Source: Hymenolepis diminuta (Eukaryota > Platyhelminthes > Cestoda > Cyclophyllidea > Hymenolepididae). Taken from it: a stretch of DNA of 64,000 nt. The position numbers were made by a program, and so were the translations under genes. The stretch's first letter is position 1. Every line of letters starts with the position of its first letter. Location of the stretch: NCBI GenBank assembly GCA_900708905.1, contig CAADRB010000032.1:248001-312000 (forward strand), in the 5' to 3' direction. Shown here in pieces: positions 1-10,799 of the stretch. The notes under the pieces were generated by a model. The model saw only the letters and a list, made by a program, of their open reading frames with translations, was not told the origin of the DNA and did no database searches.

Positions 1-1016
1 GTCAGAATAACGTTAAAAATTTACGTAAGTGAGTTTCATTGATTCTTTAGCATATCTAATGATGAAAAACAATAAAGTTGGTTGAGAATCGAAATCTGTC
101 GCTATTCACAAATTGAGAAATATTTTCATTTGAAACAGTTGCAATGCTCCTCTCACACTGCTGTCAAAGTCGCAAGCAAAAAGCGACCTTCTTCGTGTAT
201 CATAGAGAATATATTTCCAAGATGGGAGTACTAATTTTCCTTTAACAAAGTTGGGGAAATGTAAGAATTTAGTATCAATTCGTATTCTTCTGGTCGATGT
301 ATGCTCATGCCTCTTCAATCCATTAATGGCTTAGATTTTCTCACATATTTTGAGATTTGCTTGGAGATTAACATTAACAAGATACTTATTGATATAATTT
401 ATTGGTGTTTATTAATCTTAACTTTTTTCCAGTCCATGGATATGTTCTCTCTTCTCTTTATCCGAGTGCTTGATATGCAATTTATACTACCCAAATTTGG
501 TGTTTTCGCCCCAACTACTATTTGTGTGACCTGATCCGGCTTTAATTTGGTATCAACGTCTTTATAACCGTATGTGTCTGTTTGCTTACTGTAAGTCATT
601 GGTCCGGTTTTCTACCTTCCTTTAACCGCAATATTCCTTTTCTACCTATGCAGACTTTTGCAACCTAATCTTAGCCTCTGCCACCTTGTTTTGGGGCTAA
701 AATAGTTTATAGTCAGTTAGCGACTCAACTCATTTCCGCTGGTATTAGTAAGTCGAAGTCCTCCCCGACAACGAACACAGCTGGAAGCCGTATGATCAGT
801 CAAGTCTACTTTGATCGTCAAATTAATTTTTAAAATCCGTCTGTCTGACCGCCACCTAATCTAAACAAATCCGTTAGGATTCTGAAAAAAATAAACCGAG
901 TCATTTATTTAACCTCGATAACTGTAAGCAGCCCTTAGTCCTAAAACCGGTAATGCGTTCAAACATATCTGAATACTAATGAAATGGCCCACAGGTCAGA
1001 TACAAATTATTTCCTT
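1..1016. other. stretch without a supported gene
   Basis: No gene can be supported here. On the minus strand an open stretch at about 410-599 (reading ...YGYKDVDTKLKPDQVTQ...) follows a possible acceptor, and a second one lies at 106-318. Both have fairly protein-like composition but no recognisable domain, and their lengths are within chance. They could be exons of a gene that runs off the left edge on the minus strand. Confidence 0.3.
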
Positions 1017-1240
1017 TTATTTAACTGGACGGTTGCCATTTCTTCCTACTCTCGTAAAATAATTGAGTTGCCGTGAGGATGTAGCCTGTTGCAGCTTCTG
1101 GAAATTCCTTGACTGTAGAAAACCAACCATCACTCTTCTTATTTCTTTGTATTTGATTTAACGGTGCATTCATAAGCAAATTGTGGGATCGGTTGAAATG
1201 TGGTACCTCCAAGACGATTTTTTAAATCATTTATGGTAAG
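1017..1240 (-). CDS. possible 3' exons of an unrecognised minus-strand gene
   Basis: This is a tentative two-exon model. An open segment ends at 1163 with a GTTAAA donor (reading ...TTFQPIPQFAYECT). A 50-bp intron (1113-1162) ends in a good acceptor, TTTTCTACAG. The second exon (1112-1017) starts in compatible phase, reads NFQKLQQATSSRQLNYF..., and stops with TAA at 1017-1019. An AATAAA overlaps the stop codon at 1016-1021. The 5' limit is unknown: a stop lies a few codons upstream and I see no convincing acceptor. The product is unrecognised. An alternative unspliced frame (1021-1212) is also open, so this may be chance or an old pseudogene. Confidence 0.22.
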
Positions 1241-1521
1241 TTATTAGTACTTTCTGCCTTCTTTTGATATTGAAGGTTGAATCACTGTCAGTAGGAGCTC
1301 TGTTAATTCATTCTATCTAGAGTAAAGTGCTTATTTGAAACTACTCGTCAATTCCAAAACCTCGAGCGAGTTAAATATTACACAATTCGAGGCAAAGTAT
1401 GCAACCTGTGGCTCTAAACCATGCATAACTAACCACATGGGTTTAACAAACTAAATTAAACTTTACTAATTTACTTAAACAATCAGCTCTTGTCTGAAAC
1501 CACATTGAAACAGAAATCACT

Positions 1522-1527
1522 TTTATT
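1522..1527 (-). terminator. polyadenylation signal AATAAA
   Basis: A canonical AATAAA lies on the minus strand about 45 bases downstream of the stop codon of the AN1 zinc-finger gene. This is a normal position for 3' end formation. Confidence 0.6.
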
Positions 1528-1569
1528 TATAACTAATTTAGAAAAACATCACAACCCTATTTACTTCCA

Positions 1570-4500
1570 TTATCGTTTCCGTCTCTCTGCCATATTATTA
1601 ATTCTTTGGCGCATGCGTTGTTTGAGGATAGCCTGCCTGTCCGCAATAATGTCTTCTTCATCGTCTCCGCTGTTCATTTTCCCGAACTTTGGAGCAGTCT
1701 GACAGGGATGTCCGGTGTGAGGTGGTCGATGTTGGGGACAGAAGCTGACCCGGCAGTAGGAGCATTGACCACCCGATGTGGCTGAAATAATATGAGTACA
1801 ATTTGGAACAGCACAGACACGCTGAGCAGCGTGAAGCATCCCGTTAACATCGTTTGGATGAACTTCTTTCAATTGGGCTTCAATTAAATTCTGGCGCTTT
1901 AATGCGGCGGCAAGATTCGCATCGACCTGAAATTTACAGTAATTAAACACGTTACTTATATTTCATAAGTAGTTTAAAAATACAATAACGAATGCTCACC
2001 ATTTTCATATAGCAATAGGGAAATATATTGACTAATTATATAATTAGTCAATATAATAGACTAAAATATATATATATATATATATATAGACTAATATAAT
2101 TTTTAAAATGTCAAGCGATTTAGGCATTAATTATACAATTGTATATAACATTCCCACTAATTGATGTCGAGAGACGCTCTTCTTAAATAGAGTACTATCA
2201 TAGAATGGGTGACTATAGTTGCGGAAATTCAATATGGAGAATTCATACTTATTTAGTTCACAATTTTGAACTTCAAAGTGCAGTTATCAACCAAAACTAC
2301 AAGTTCAAGTCGGGATAGTTGCTTATTGAAATATTTATTAACGAAAATTTATTGTGGAGTCGTCTAATATTTGAAACTCGTTATTTATGATAAGTTAGTT
2401 TTTGGGTTCCGAATGAAAACATTATCAGCATTTGGTGGCTTTCTCTAAAGATGTCAGGTGGCTTAGGGAAGCTTATTTAAAAGTGAAAGAACTCACATAA
2501 CTCCTCCTTTTTCATAAAAAAATTTGATTTAGTCAGTTCATTCTTTTTCATATTGTTTTATCTACCATTTCCAGGACTTGCATTACTGCACAAAACACGC
2601 TAAATTTACACTTCAAAATATGAAATTGAAATCCAGAATGCGTTGATATAATATCAATTGTCTACCCTTTTAATGATAAAGCATAATGTTATGGTTCATC
2701 ACATTGTTAAAATAATAGTTCAATTGTGTGAACTGAACATGAATATCTTTTATGATATTTGTTGAGTAAAGAGAAGGTCTTCAAACTTTCCTAAAAGTGT
2801 TGTAACATTATGTTTCTTCTTCCTTATGGTTTTGAGCAGGTATTGAGAAAAAATGTTCATATTTAGTTAATATATATAGAAGTAGAATTGTATAAAACAG
2901 TAACATTCGTTAATGCTATGCCAGGTCTCTTCACTTGGTGTACTCGAATACTTGGGGGAAGGAAGTAGAATGAGTAATGGTATCTAAACGTTTAGGCCAA
3001 CGATGAATCATAATACGATTAGCGAACTCGCACTCGCTAGCACAGCGTTCTTGAGACTGTGTAGCGTGCCAGAGCACATTCACACACACGCACACTCAAC
3101 CATGTGAAAGCAGAAATTGACAGAGATACAAACACACAGAAGCAACCTCTCCATATTGATTTGGAGAAGAATACAGCACACAGCCTGTGCACTGGACTGG
3201 GTTTTAAGAAAACGCGATCAAATTAAAAGTAACAGGAACTAAAAAATACGAAATTGCAAATATTATACATTTTTTTCGCATGAAAAATCTGGTTTTTATA
3301 TATTTAAAGTTTAGAAATTCCCTTATTTAAAGAGACAAGAAAGTGATGGATGAAACGGAACGTAGAGTCGGTAGTGCACATACATTGATTTAAACTCTGT
3401 GCATTCCAATTGTTAGTCGATGTTTCTATCGATTGACCAAAAAAGAGAGCGAAATCTATAAATTCCTTTATCATACCTCAGTAGGGCCTCTTTGGCATTA
3501 CCCGAGTTCCATTCGCCCAGTACCGCCGCTTTTCCTTTCCCTTTCGGTTCCCGATTCTTTCTCCTAACCCATTCTCATTCCCTCTCTCATCCACATTCAG
3601 GTGTGCAGTGCAAAAGTGATTCACTTAATTCTTACTCCTCTCCTGTTGGCCTTTAGGAAGATAATTAGTTTCGTAAGGGGATTCCTAAGCCGAATTTGCC
3701 GAGCTCTGAAAGGATCTTTTCTATCAAGATCAGTCTTTCACGAAACCAGTCTGTTAAGACTGGAAATTCCTACATTACCAAATCCTCCTTCTCAGGCTCC
3801 AGAACAAATTCGAATGCAGAAAAGACCGAGATACTCGGATAAATATTGCAAACGCAGGAAACTTCAGTGGCATCAGGTGTTTTATTTCTGAATATTCTAA
3901 ACTTTATCGAGGGAACAAGCTACTAGAATATCTAAGGTCTAGTGTATAGCTGCATTTATTCAAATTAAGAATCTATTCACATCTACTTCGAATCCATTTT
4001 CGAGTAGTATTTCAAAGAATCTTTGACTTGTAAGGAAATTAGAAGAATAACTTTAATGAATAGACGAAAATTGAAAAAAAGGCAATCATATATTCATAAT
4101 GAAAGGGAGGAAATACGATAAAAATAAGACAGACTTATTCAACAATACAAGAATTTTTTATTTGCATGAATTAATAAACAAAATTAAAAATGATCAGAAA
4201 TGCTAACAAGAACAAGTTTTGCAGTAGGACTGACCTCCCTTACTTTTAAACAACCTCTGAAATTTTTCCGCGATTATCAAAGAGAGGATAATAGAATATC
4301 TCCAAAAATTACAAATGATTAATTTGGATAGAGCAATGAAAACTCATATGCCTTCTGCGTGAGAAAAAGACGCATTGTATTAACTAGTTGGATAGATCCT
4401 ATTGATTGACCTCGCATTCGTTCCCATTGAGACTTTTTTCCGATGAAGAAAACATTATTTATCACTTCTAAATGACTGACTTACTGATCTAGTCCGAGAT

Positions 4501-6861
4501 CTGCTTGACTTTCGTTTTGAAGCGCTCCTGCTGCGTTGTCGTTCATGATTCTGTTGAAGGGATGTGGATTCATTACCCTTTCCAGATTTCGCCACAGGAC
4601 GATTCTTGTTTTTCTTCCTTTGGAAGTCTTTCAACAGCGCTTTGACCACTGCTTCCTGGTTCTTTTGACGATGAAGTGCTCGGCACATTGCAATATGTCC
4701 ACATTGTTCCGCTGGTGGAATATCCTGAAATAAGGTGGATAAACACATTAAAACATCTGCTCCGAACCAAAGTACATAAATTCCGAACTGAACCTAACTT
4801 CAAATAATAAAAAGCCCTTTATCTTTTGGGTAATTTTAATTGTGCGCATCATACTGTACATCTTATCAAAAGAGGTAATCCATGGAAAGACTGTAAATTC
4901 CGAAAAATCTCTAAGTTTTAACTTCTGGTGCAAAATATCCTGGAATTCTTCATTTAGATAAACACTGAAAGAAATTTAAATTAAACGAATCCATATTACA
5001 AATGATTAAAAACTAGGAGGTGTAAAAATGCAAAACACAAAAGATAAATACAAAAATCAACATAGGTATATTAATTCAAAAAAGAAGTTTTGAAAGAAAT
5101 AATTCTTCCCTATCACAATACCCATATCAAAACACACATTTTGATCTTTTCCGAATTTGTAAGATAATCAAAGTCGTGTAAGAATAAAATGTCAAAACAT
5201 ATACAAATTTTGACAGATTTACAGGGAATATGACTCAAATGTCTAATACATGATTTCTTTGATCCCCTTCCTCATTATTCATTCAAGAACAGAAATGTTC
5301 TTCAACAATTCTCGGTGTAATTTACCGATAATATTATGGATAATAGACTTGTGAAAAACTAATCGCTTTCAAGACAGTGACAAATGATAAATGAAAGACA
5401 TACGAAAATAGTGTACCATAGGCTGCAAATTCTATTACGAACACTAAGAAACAAAATTAAAATTTCAATTTAATTAGAATCATATCCTCAAACAGGAACT
5501 TAAATGCGAAAATCAATGCCATTCAATACAATACAATGATTAAATGCATAAAACAAACCAGAATCTTATGACAAACCTTCGTACACCAGGGGCAGATTAG
5601 CCAGTCATCGGGACAAGTCTGCATTGCTGATTCTTTTTTTCTCGTTTTGGCTTCTTCCAACTTTTGAACTCTGAGTCGTTCAGCTGCCCGTCTAGCCTTT
5701 CGCCTTTCTGCAGCATTCATTGAAGAGACATCAGGCGTAACCGTTGCTGAAGTCTTTTTGGGTTTGCCTTTACCCCTTCCATCCTTAAAGGTAAACGTGT
5801 ATTTAATGCAACATTCTTACTAGATTGGATTCATCTATTTTCGAAGGCGTCTGGATTGACACTGTACAGAGACTGGGTTGAATAACTGGAGACGCTGAAA
5901 TAATATTAATATATGAAGTTGCCCTCTTACAATCTTCAACTTCGACAGCCATTTCTTCTAACTTCCTTTGCTTTTCTAGTTCAGCTTCAATCCGGGCTTC
6001 TCTTTCGGCAGCTTGTTTTTGCAATAAAGATGCCTTTTTACGAAGGACGAGGTATTTAGATTTGCTTTTTCCAATGTAAAATAGAGTGAGCTCATTTTCA
6101 GCAGCTATCTAATAATTGACATGATAAATCAGGGATAACCAACATACTCTCTTCAGAACTTTTTTCTTCTCTAAAGACAGGTTTGTGCTAGGAATACGCA
6201 ATTCTGTTCTGTTGAGATCATTCACCATGGGAATAACGAGAACTTCCATCTCAATATCGCAAGGACTACTTTGAGAAAAAGTTCCAGAGGCTTCTGTGTA
6301 GACCTTTTGTAAAGTTGCCGTATTAATCGTTGCACATTCAGTCAAAGCTTCATTTTGGGTCTCACTAGTCGCGTACATAACCATATTATTACTATTATTT
6401 TCCGATGGTTGAAGATCCGGAACAATGCCACTGTTTACAACCGTAGCTTGGTCATTACTTTTAATCCTGTTATATCGCTCTGTACAATGGCTAACGATTT
6501 CATTTTGATTCTTTATAAATGCTGAAAGATTAACAACACTTTCTGAAAGACTGTGAAATGATCCTCGGTAGAAATCAGGAGCAGCTGATAAATTTCGACG
6601 ATGAAGAGGTTCATGATCATTTACAATATCGTCCAATTCAAAATATGTAAGATCTGGCATTGAAGACATTTCAACCGGCCGAAAAAGAGATTCTGCATAG
6701 TCTAGCTGTTCGATATCATCGTCTATATTATATACATAACTAGAACTTCTTTTTATTCTCATTTCACCTCTCTCTCTTTCAAATAATGATGAGCGACTAA
6801 GTGATGATCCTGAGTAAGCGGCATCAAAAATGCAAGAAACGCTATCCTCCCCAGAGTCCAT
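1570..6861 (-). CDS. AN1-type zinc-finger protein with coiled-coil and RS-like region (7 exons)
   Basis: Exons on the minus strand are 6861-6148, 6108-5931, 5894-5821, 5783-5587, 4964-4799, 4724-4485 and 1926-1570. Together they give 642 codons, about 641 aa. The start is the ATG at 6859-6861 (MDSGEDSV). Residues 1-238 are serine-rich and acidic. A highly charged coiled-coil region follows (QKQAAEREARIEAELEKQRK, then AERRKARRAAERLRVQKLEE), and an RS-like stretch (RSRSASKRKSSRSRTRS) lies near residue 515. The last exon holds a C-x4-C...C-x2-C-x4-C-x2-H-x6-H-x-C finger (CAVPNC to HTGHPC), followed by a basic helical tail. Its C-x4-C spacing and tail resemble the AN1 finger of IGHMBP2/SMUBP-2, but no helicase is present. 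Splice sites are mostly strong (GTATGT, GTAAGA, GTAAGT donors). The exon 4/5 junction is the weak one: only a GTGTAC donor at 5586 keeps frame. AN1 fingers bind zinc and often mediate protein contacts; the role here is unknown. Confidence 0.8.
2024..2055. repeat. perfect 32-bp AT-rich palindrome
   Basis: The sequence centred between 2039 and 2040 is its own reverse complement over 32 bases (tatattgactaatta and its mirror). It lies in the last intron of the AN1 gene, just upstream of a TA repeat. It could form a cruciform or hairpin, or be the remnant of a small inverted-repeat element. Confidence 0.85.
2066..2088. repeat. (TA)n microsatellite
   Basis: An uninterrupted AT dinucleotide run of about 23 bases, flanked on both sides by copies of atagactaa. 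Such runs are usually length-polymorphic. Confidence 0.9.
2930..3900 (+). other. GC-richer island with an open frame inside the AN1 gene intron
   Basis: This block stands out from its AT-rich surroundings. It has a short CA/CACA run near 3080-3105 and a long pyrimidine tract (about 3525-3600) that ends in CATTCAG. Directly after this plus-strand acceptor-like site an open frame runs from 3601 to a stop at 3889-3891. It reads ...SRICRALKGSFLSRS... and, at the end, ...KYCKRRKLQWHQ. It has no ATG start and no recognisable domain. It may be an exon or promoter region of an antisense transcript, or an old repeat. Length alone is not significant. Confidence 0.3.
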
Positions 6862-8455
6862 TATTCAAAAATCACCGATGTCACACTCTAAATCGGCGGC
6901 GAGTCAAGGTTGAATGTAGTGGACTATTTAAACATAATGTTTACGCTACTTTAAAGCCTAAAACTTATCATTCGTTTTGTTCTTTAACTATTCATTTTAA
7001 TTTCATTTTAATTTTTTATGAGATCAAATTTGCGAAGTTTTAGGATATTATAAGGCAACGTATTTTATTAAAAATTCCTAATGCAGTGCCTGCGGTATTT
7101 CATTTTAAATATGATTTTAAGGCCATTTTATACATTTATAATACCAAAATCGGCTAAAATATTATATATTTGCATACCGACATTTGATATTTATTTGTAT
7201 GCTTTTATTTGAATTTCTTTGTTAGAAATATCTTTGATTTAGAGGGGTTTGTTATACTTATTTTATTTAACTGTGATTATTTACATATTTACTTTTTCCA
7301 TTGCAACGTGAAACATGCAAATTTCTTTGTTGACTAATATGATTAATAATTAAGAAAAGTGTTTAACTTTGATGAATACCTTTTCAAGTCTCCCCACATT
7401 ATGTGAGAGTTTACATTCAAATATGCAGTTTTTCAAATAAAAAATGTCCTCCATCGAAATTAATTTGCAAAATTTAACTTAACCCTCTAAAAATCAGCTG
7501 TATCTCTTTCCCGTAAATAAGATAATAGATTATTTACCCCAGATTTTGTGTCGATATGTAACAGATGTAACAGATACCAGGGACTACAACTTCATACAGC
7601 GATGACATGATATTCTTCAATGCTACTGGTTTTATGTGTCTTTTGGTAAGTCAGATATCAGATGACAGAATAATAGAAGTTTTGCCAGATGTACTTCCCA
7701 TTCTCTGAGTTCGATATTTGTCTGGCTATTATGCAGAATCGAATAGCTATGGTGCATATTTCCATTTATACTAAGTCAAATTCTCATAAAGAAAGAAATT
7801 CGAGTCTTTTTCTATTCCCTGTCAGCAAGTTTTAGTTATATTTCAAAGAGTTACTGTTTCTGGGGTCAAATTTCCTTGCTCAATTTTAAAGAATGCATAG
7901 AAATTGTCTAAAACTCTAACATTTAATTCCATACAAATGCATTTAAACAAATTACTGAACATGAAGATTGATAACTAAAATATTCGTAATTATTAACTTC
8001 ACTGTCTATCTTAATATAGGCATCTAACTTATGTCTATTTACTAGTATCAGTTCCTTCGATTATATGATATTCCTTCCATAGTGGAAAATTCAAGGTTAT
8101 TTTAGGCCTAAAACTTCAAGCCTACATCGACTCTAATCAAGATGTTGATACCGGCAGGCATATCGAGAAAACACAAATCCTCACGAAGTCAGGAAACCCG
8201 TATAAATTTTTATTTGATGCAATTGTAAAGACAAATATAAGAATGAATTCCGTCGGAAATGATCTAAAGTAAGTCTTTTTCCGTCAGCAAGGTTACTTTA
8301 AGAGATCGATCAAATTAGGCCTTTAAATCTCAATACACAATTAATGATCTTCCTAAAGCTAATAGTTTTTCCAGTGAGAATACTAAATGTTAAATAGGTC
8401 CATGTGTCTATTGAACAATTGGGAAATGAATGAGAGTATGTTATAACGTAACCAA
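6862..8455. other. upstream flank of the AN1 gene, no supported gene
   Basis: AT-rich sequence upstream of the minus-strand AN1 gene. A weak plus-strand first-exon candidate is seen near 7608-7645, where a short ATG frame (MIFFNATGFMCLL) runs straight into GTAAGT. It is too short to call. Confidence 0.5.
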
Positions 8456-8608
8456 CTAGAAGTCCTGATAATAATCTCGCAGAGTCAACAATGCAGAAAA
8501 CTCGGTAATATAGCAGCTTAACACCGAACCAATAACCCACGTCAGATCACAAGACACATTATAGTCAGCACGCGTGTATTCACGAAACTCACTCTCAGTC
8601 AGTATCGG
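8456..8608 (-). CDS. candidate terminal exon of an unrecognised minus-strand gene
   Basis: An excellent acceptor (ACTTATTTATTTTAG) is followed at 8608 by a frame open for 50 codons to a TAG at 8456-8458. It reads PILTESEFREYTRADYNVSC and, further on, LTWVIGSVLSCY and LTLRDYYQDF. The other two frames stop within five codons. GC content is visibly above the flanks. No ATG is needed because it would be an internal or terminal exon. The middle is hydrophobic enough for one membrane-associated segment. I do not recognise a family. It could be the 3' end of the gene to which the other minus-strand exon candidates belong, but the phase does not join directly to the candidate at 10706-10799, so a further exon or another gene would be needed. 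Confidence 0.4.
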   Translation of the reverse strand, partial: PILTESEFREYTRADYNVSCDLTWVIGSVLSCYITEFSALLTLRDYYQDF

Positions 8609-8689
8609 CTAAAATAAATAAGTATAATTATCAAGTGTCTTTTATTAGAGGAGAAATAAAGAAAGAAATCACATTTTTATTAATAGAAG

Positions 8690-8930
8690 AAATATTGGGA
8701 GCGGAGGAAAATAATTATCATTTCTTCGAGCAGAATGTAGAGAGGATGCGGAATTAGGGGAGAAATGGCGTCAGTACTCGGATTTTCATACATTGGGAAA
8801 CAAGATACATTCAGAGAGGCTGTGTGCTTTTTTCCTGTGTGAATCATTTTGCGACTTATGAAATGAACAGACTGATGGTTTCGCGTGTTTACTACAGTTT
8901 ATATAAAAAAGCATGGCAACATGCAAGGTT
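8690..8930. other. GC-richer island open on both strands
   Basis: On the minus strand a frame is open for about 70 codons (about 8685-8900, including MIHTGKKHTASLN and PSTDAISPLIPHPLY). On the plus strand an ATG in good context at about 8765 opens a 25-codon frame (MASVLGFSYIGKQDTFREAV) that runs into a GTGTGA donor-like site. Both look more coding-like than their surroundings, but I cannot decide between them. Confidence 0.25.
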
Positions 8931-9832
8931 TTAGCTTTCAGCTCCACCCCTTTTATTTTTACGATTAAATGCTGATAAATAAGGACTGTCCCTACATTAT
9001 ATCGCCTGAAATCTTTGGCCTTATTTTTATATAAGTGTACAAATAATTGGTTAATAATTGACGTACTGCAGGTCTATATTGTCTATTTGCTGACAGTATT
9101 GTGGGCACGACAATAGATTAGAGATAACAACAAAACAGTAGGGGCAGTCTTATAAAAAAGGGATAAAGGCAAAAATTAACTGAGATGGACGAGATCGAGC
9201 ACCTCTTTAGCATTATACTCTTGCCTACTAAGCCAACACTCTTTGCTATCTAGGAATTGGTCTTTACTCGACATTTAGCTCTGAATTACACTTATTAAGG
9301 AAAAAAATTCACAACTGCAATTTCGCATGTGCAGAGTGATAATAACAGGTTGAAAGATTAACTTGATAGAAGCAAAAAAAGTTTTCTTTTTAGAAAAGAA
9401 AACGTGGGAGACATCAAAGCTATATATTCGCTACCAAAATATTAGCATTTCTATTTAAAATCACTTTTGGAAGGAAATTCAGCTTTCTCTTATTTAAAAT
9501 AAAGTATTTTAAAATAAATTTTATTTTTAAAGTGTAAGTGTAAGGAAGTTTAAAAGAAAAGATGAGCAACACTAATACGTGTTTGTTGATTGAGAAAAGA
9601 TGCTGGTAAGGTAACTTTACTTTCTCAAGTCTCCAAACTATGCTACTCTGTATCCAACATTCAGCTTTTGTCTAATTTGAAGAGCCCAATAAACAAAAGA
9701 TTTAATTACTAAGCCCAACTTCAATTTTTAGAACAAGTTTAATGAAACACTTAAGAGTTCAAATATCGACTTTGCGGATGGTCTAAGTCTTACAAAGCCA
9801 ACTCAGTCCTGTTATTAAGGGCGATGAAAATG

Positions 9833-10360
9833 TATTGGAGTTAAGATAACAACCGACGGTTTACAGCTAACAAATAACAACAGCAATAATGGTCACCAAT
9901 TCGTAGCTGTTTGAGTAAGAGCTAACAACAATTGTGAAGCAGAACACCAAGAGTTGAATAAGCCAAAAGTGCACTCAAGGGAACCACAGCGAGTTTGAAA
10001 CGAGTGAGAGAGAGATATATATAGGGAGAGGAGCGAGCTGAGAAAGAGAGGAGATGAGCAGGAGCGCAGGATGCAGTTACTGACCAGCGTGCGTTGTCGT
10101 TATCTGGAATACAAGAATAGCATTATATGAGTCACTTGGATGAGGACGCGCGAGAACATGAGCGCAGTTGTACCTTTTAGGTGAAAGGAGATCGTTAGAG
10201 AAAGGGGAAAATCGATGGGCGCGTTTGGACACGGGAGATAGGGATTATGCGCCATAGGGACATAAAGGACGCCACTTCAACTTCGTGGACTAAAAACCGA
10301 AATATTGTCATAGAGAATGCGAATAAAATGTTATTCTGGAAACGCATAGAGGATTATCCA
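9833..10360 (+). mobile_element. LTR-like repeat, copy A (probable solo LTR)
   Basis: A block of about 525 bp is repeated almost identically at 20347-20873 and in diverged form at 21675-22080. It starts near ttggagttaagataacaac. It carries a TATA-like run (10016-10023) and, about 300 bp further on, AATAAA (10322-10327). This order suits an LTR with its own promoter and polyadenylation signal. The middle is purine-rich (gagagagaga and related runs). No gag, pol or other internal coding sequence is attached, so I call it a solo LTR. A terminal-repeat retrotransposon in miniature or a long SINE are alternatives. I could not identify clean target-site duplications, so both ends are uncertain by several bases. 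Confidence 0.6.
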
Positions 10361-10705
10361 TCAAACTATTAATAATAACATCTGTGAGAATGCGTATCAA
10401 TAATTACAATTGTGTCTACAGAATAACGAAAAAATGCCTAAACATGTTCAAAAATTACATCACTACTACTTATATTGGAGTTACGTTATGAACTATTGAA
10501 AAAGGACAATTCAGTTGGCCTAATTTTCCTATCTATTCTGAAAATTAGGACCCTAAACCTATGGATTTACCTTTCAACAAATATAACAGTAGAATACATA
10601 TAATATAAATCGTGTTAGTATAACAGATGAACGAGCCGTTTCTAAACTTTGTGTTTTGGGATGTTATGTTACGCGTATCTGCTAAACTCATCATCCCGTT
10701 CTTAC

Positions 10706-10799
10706 CTCTACGGAGATAAAAATAAATCGAGATGGCATGACCGTCCAAACAACATGTTCGGAATATCAAGGACGCAATTTCATCTATGAATCTGGGAGA
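10706..10799 (-). CDS. candidate internal exon of an unrecognised minus-strand gene
   Basis: A pyrimidine-containing acceptor (TTTTCCAATTAG) opens at 10799 and the segment ends at 10706 with AGAG before GTAAGA, a good donor. The 94 bases are open in one frame for 31 codons plus one base. They read SPRFIDEIASLIFRTCCLDG and then HAISIYFYLRR. The pattern of a hydrophobic strand, FRT, then DG and a second hydrophobic strand is loosely reminiscent of laminin-G domains, but this is too short to assert. GC content is above the flanking sequence. Confidence 0.3.

Noticed and set aside
9191..9235. tRNA or tRNA-derived SINE on the minus strand
   Set aside because: An exact A-box-like TGGCTTAGTAGG and a partial B-box (GCTCGATCTC) occur, but their spacing is about 23 bases and I could not fold a cloverleaf or find a second copy.
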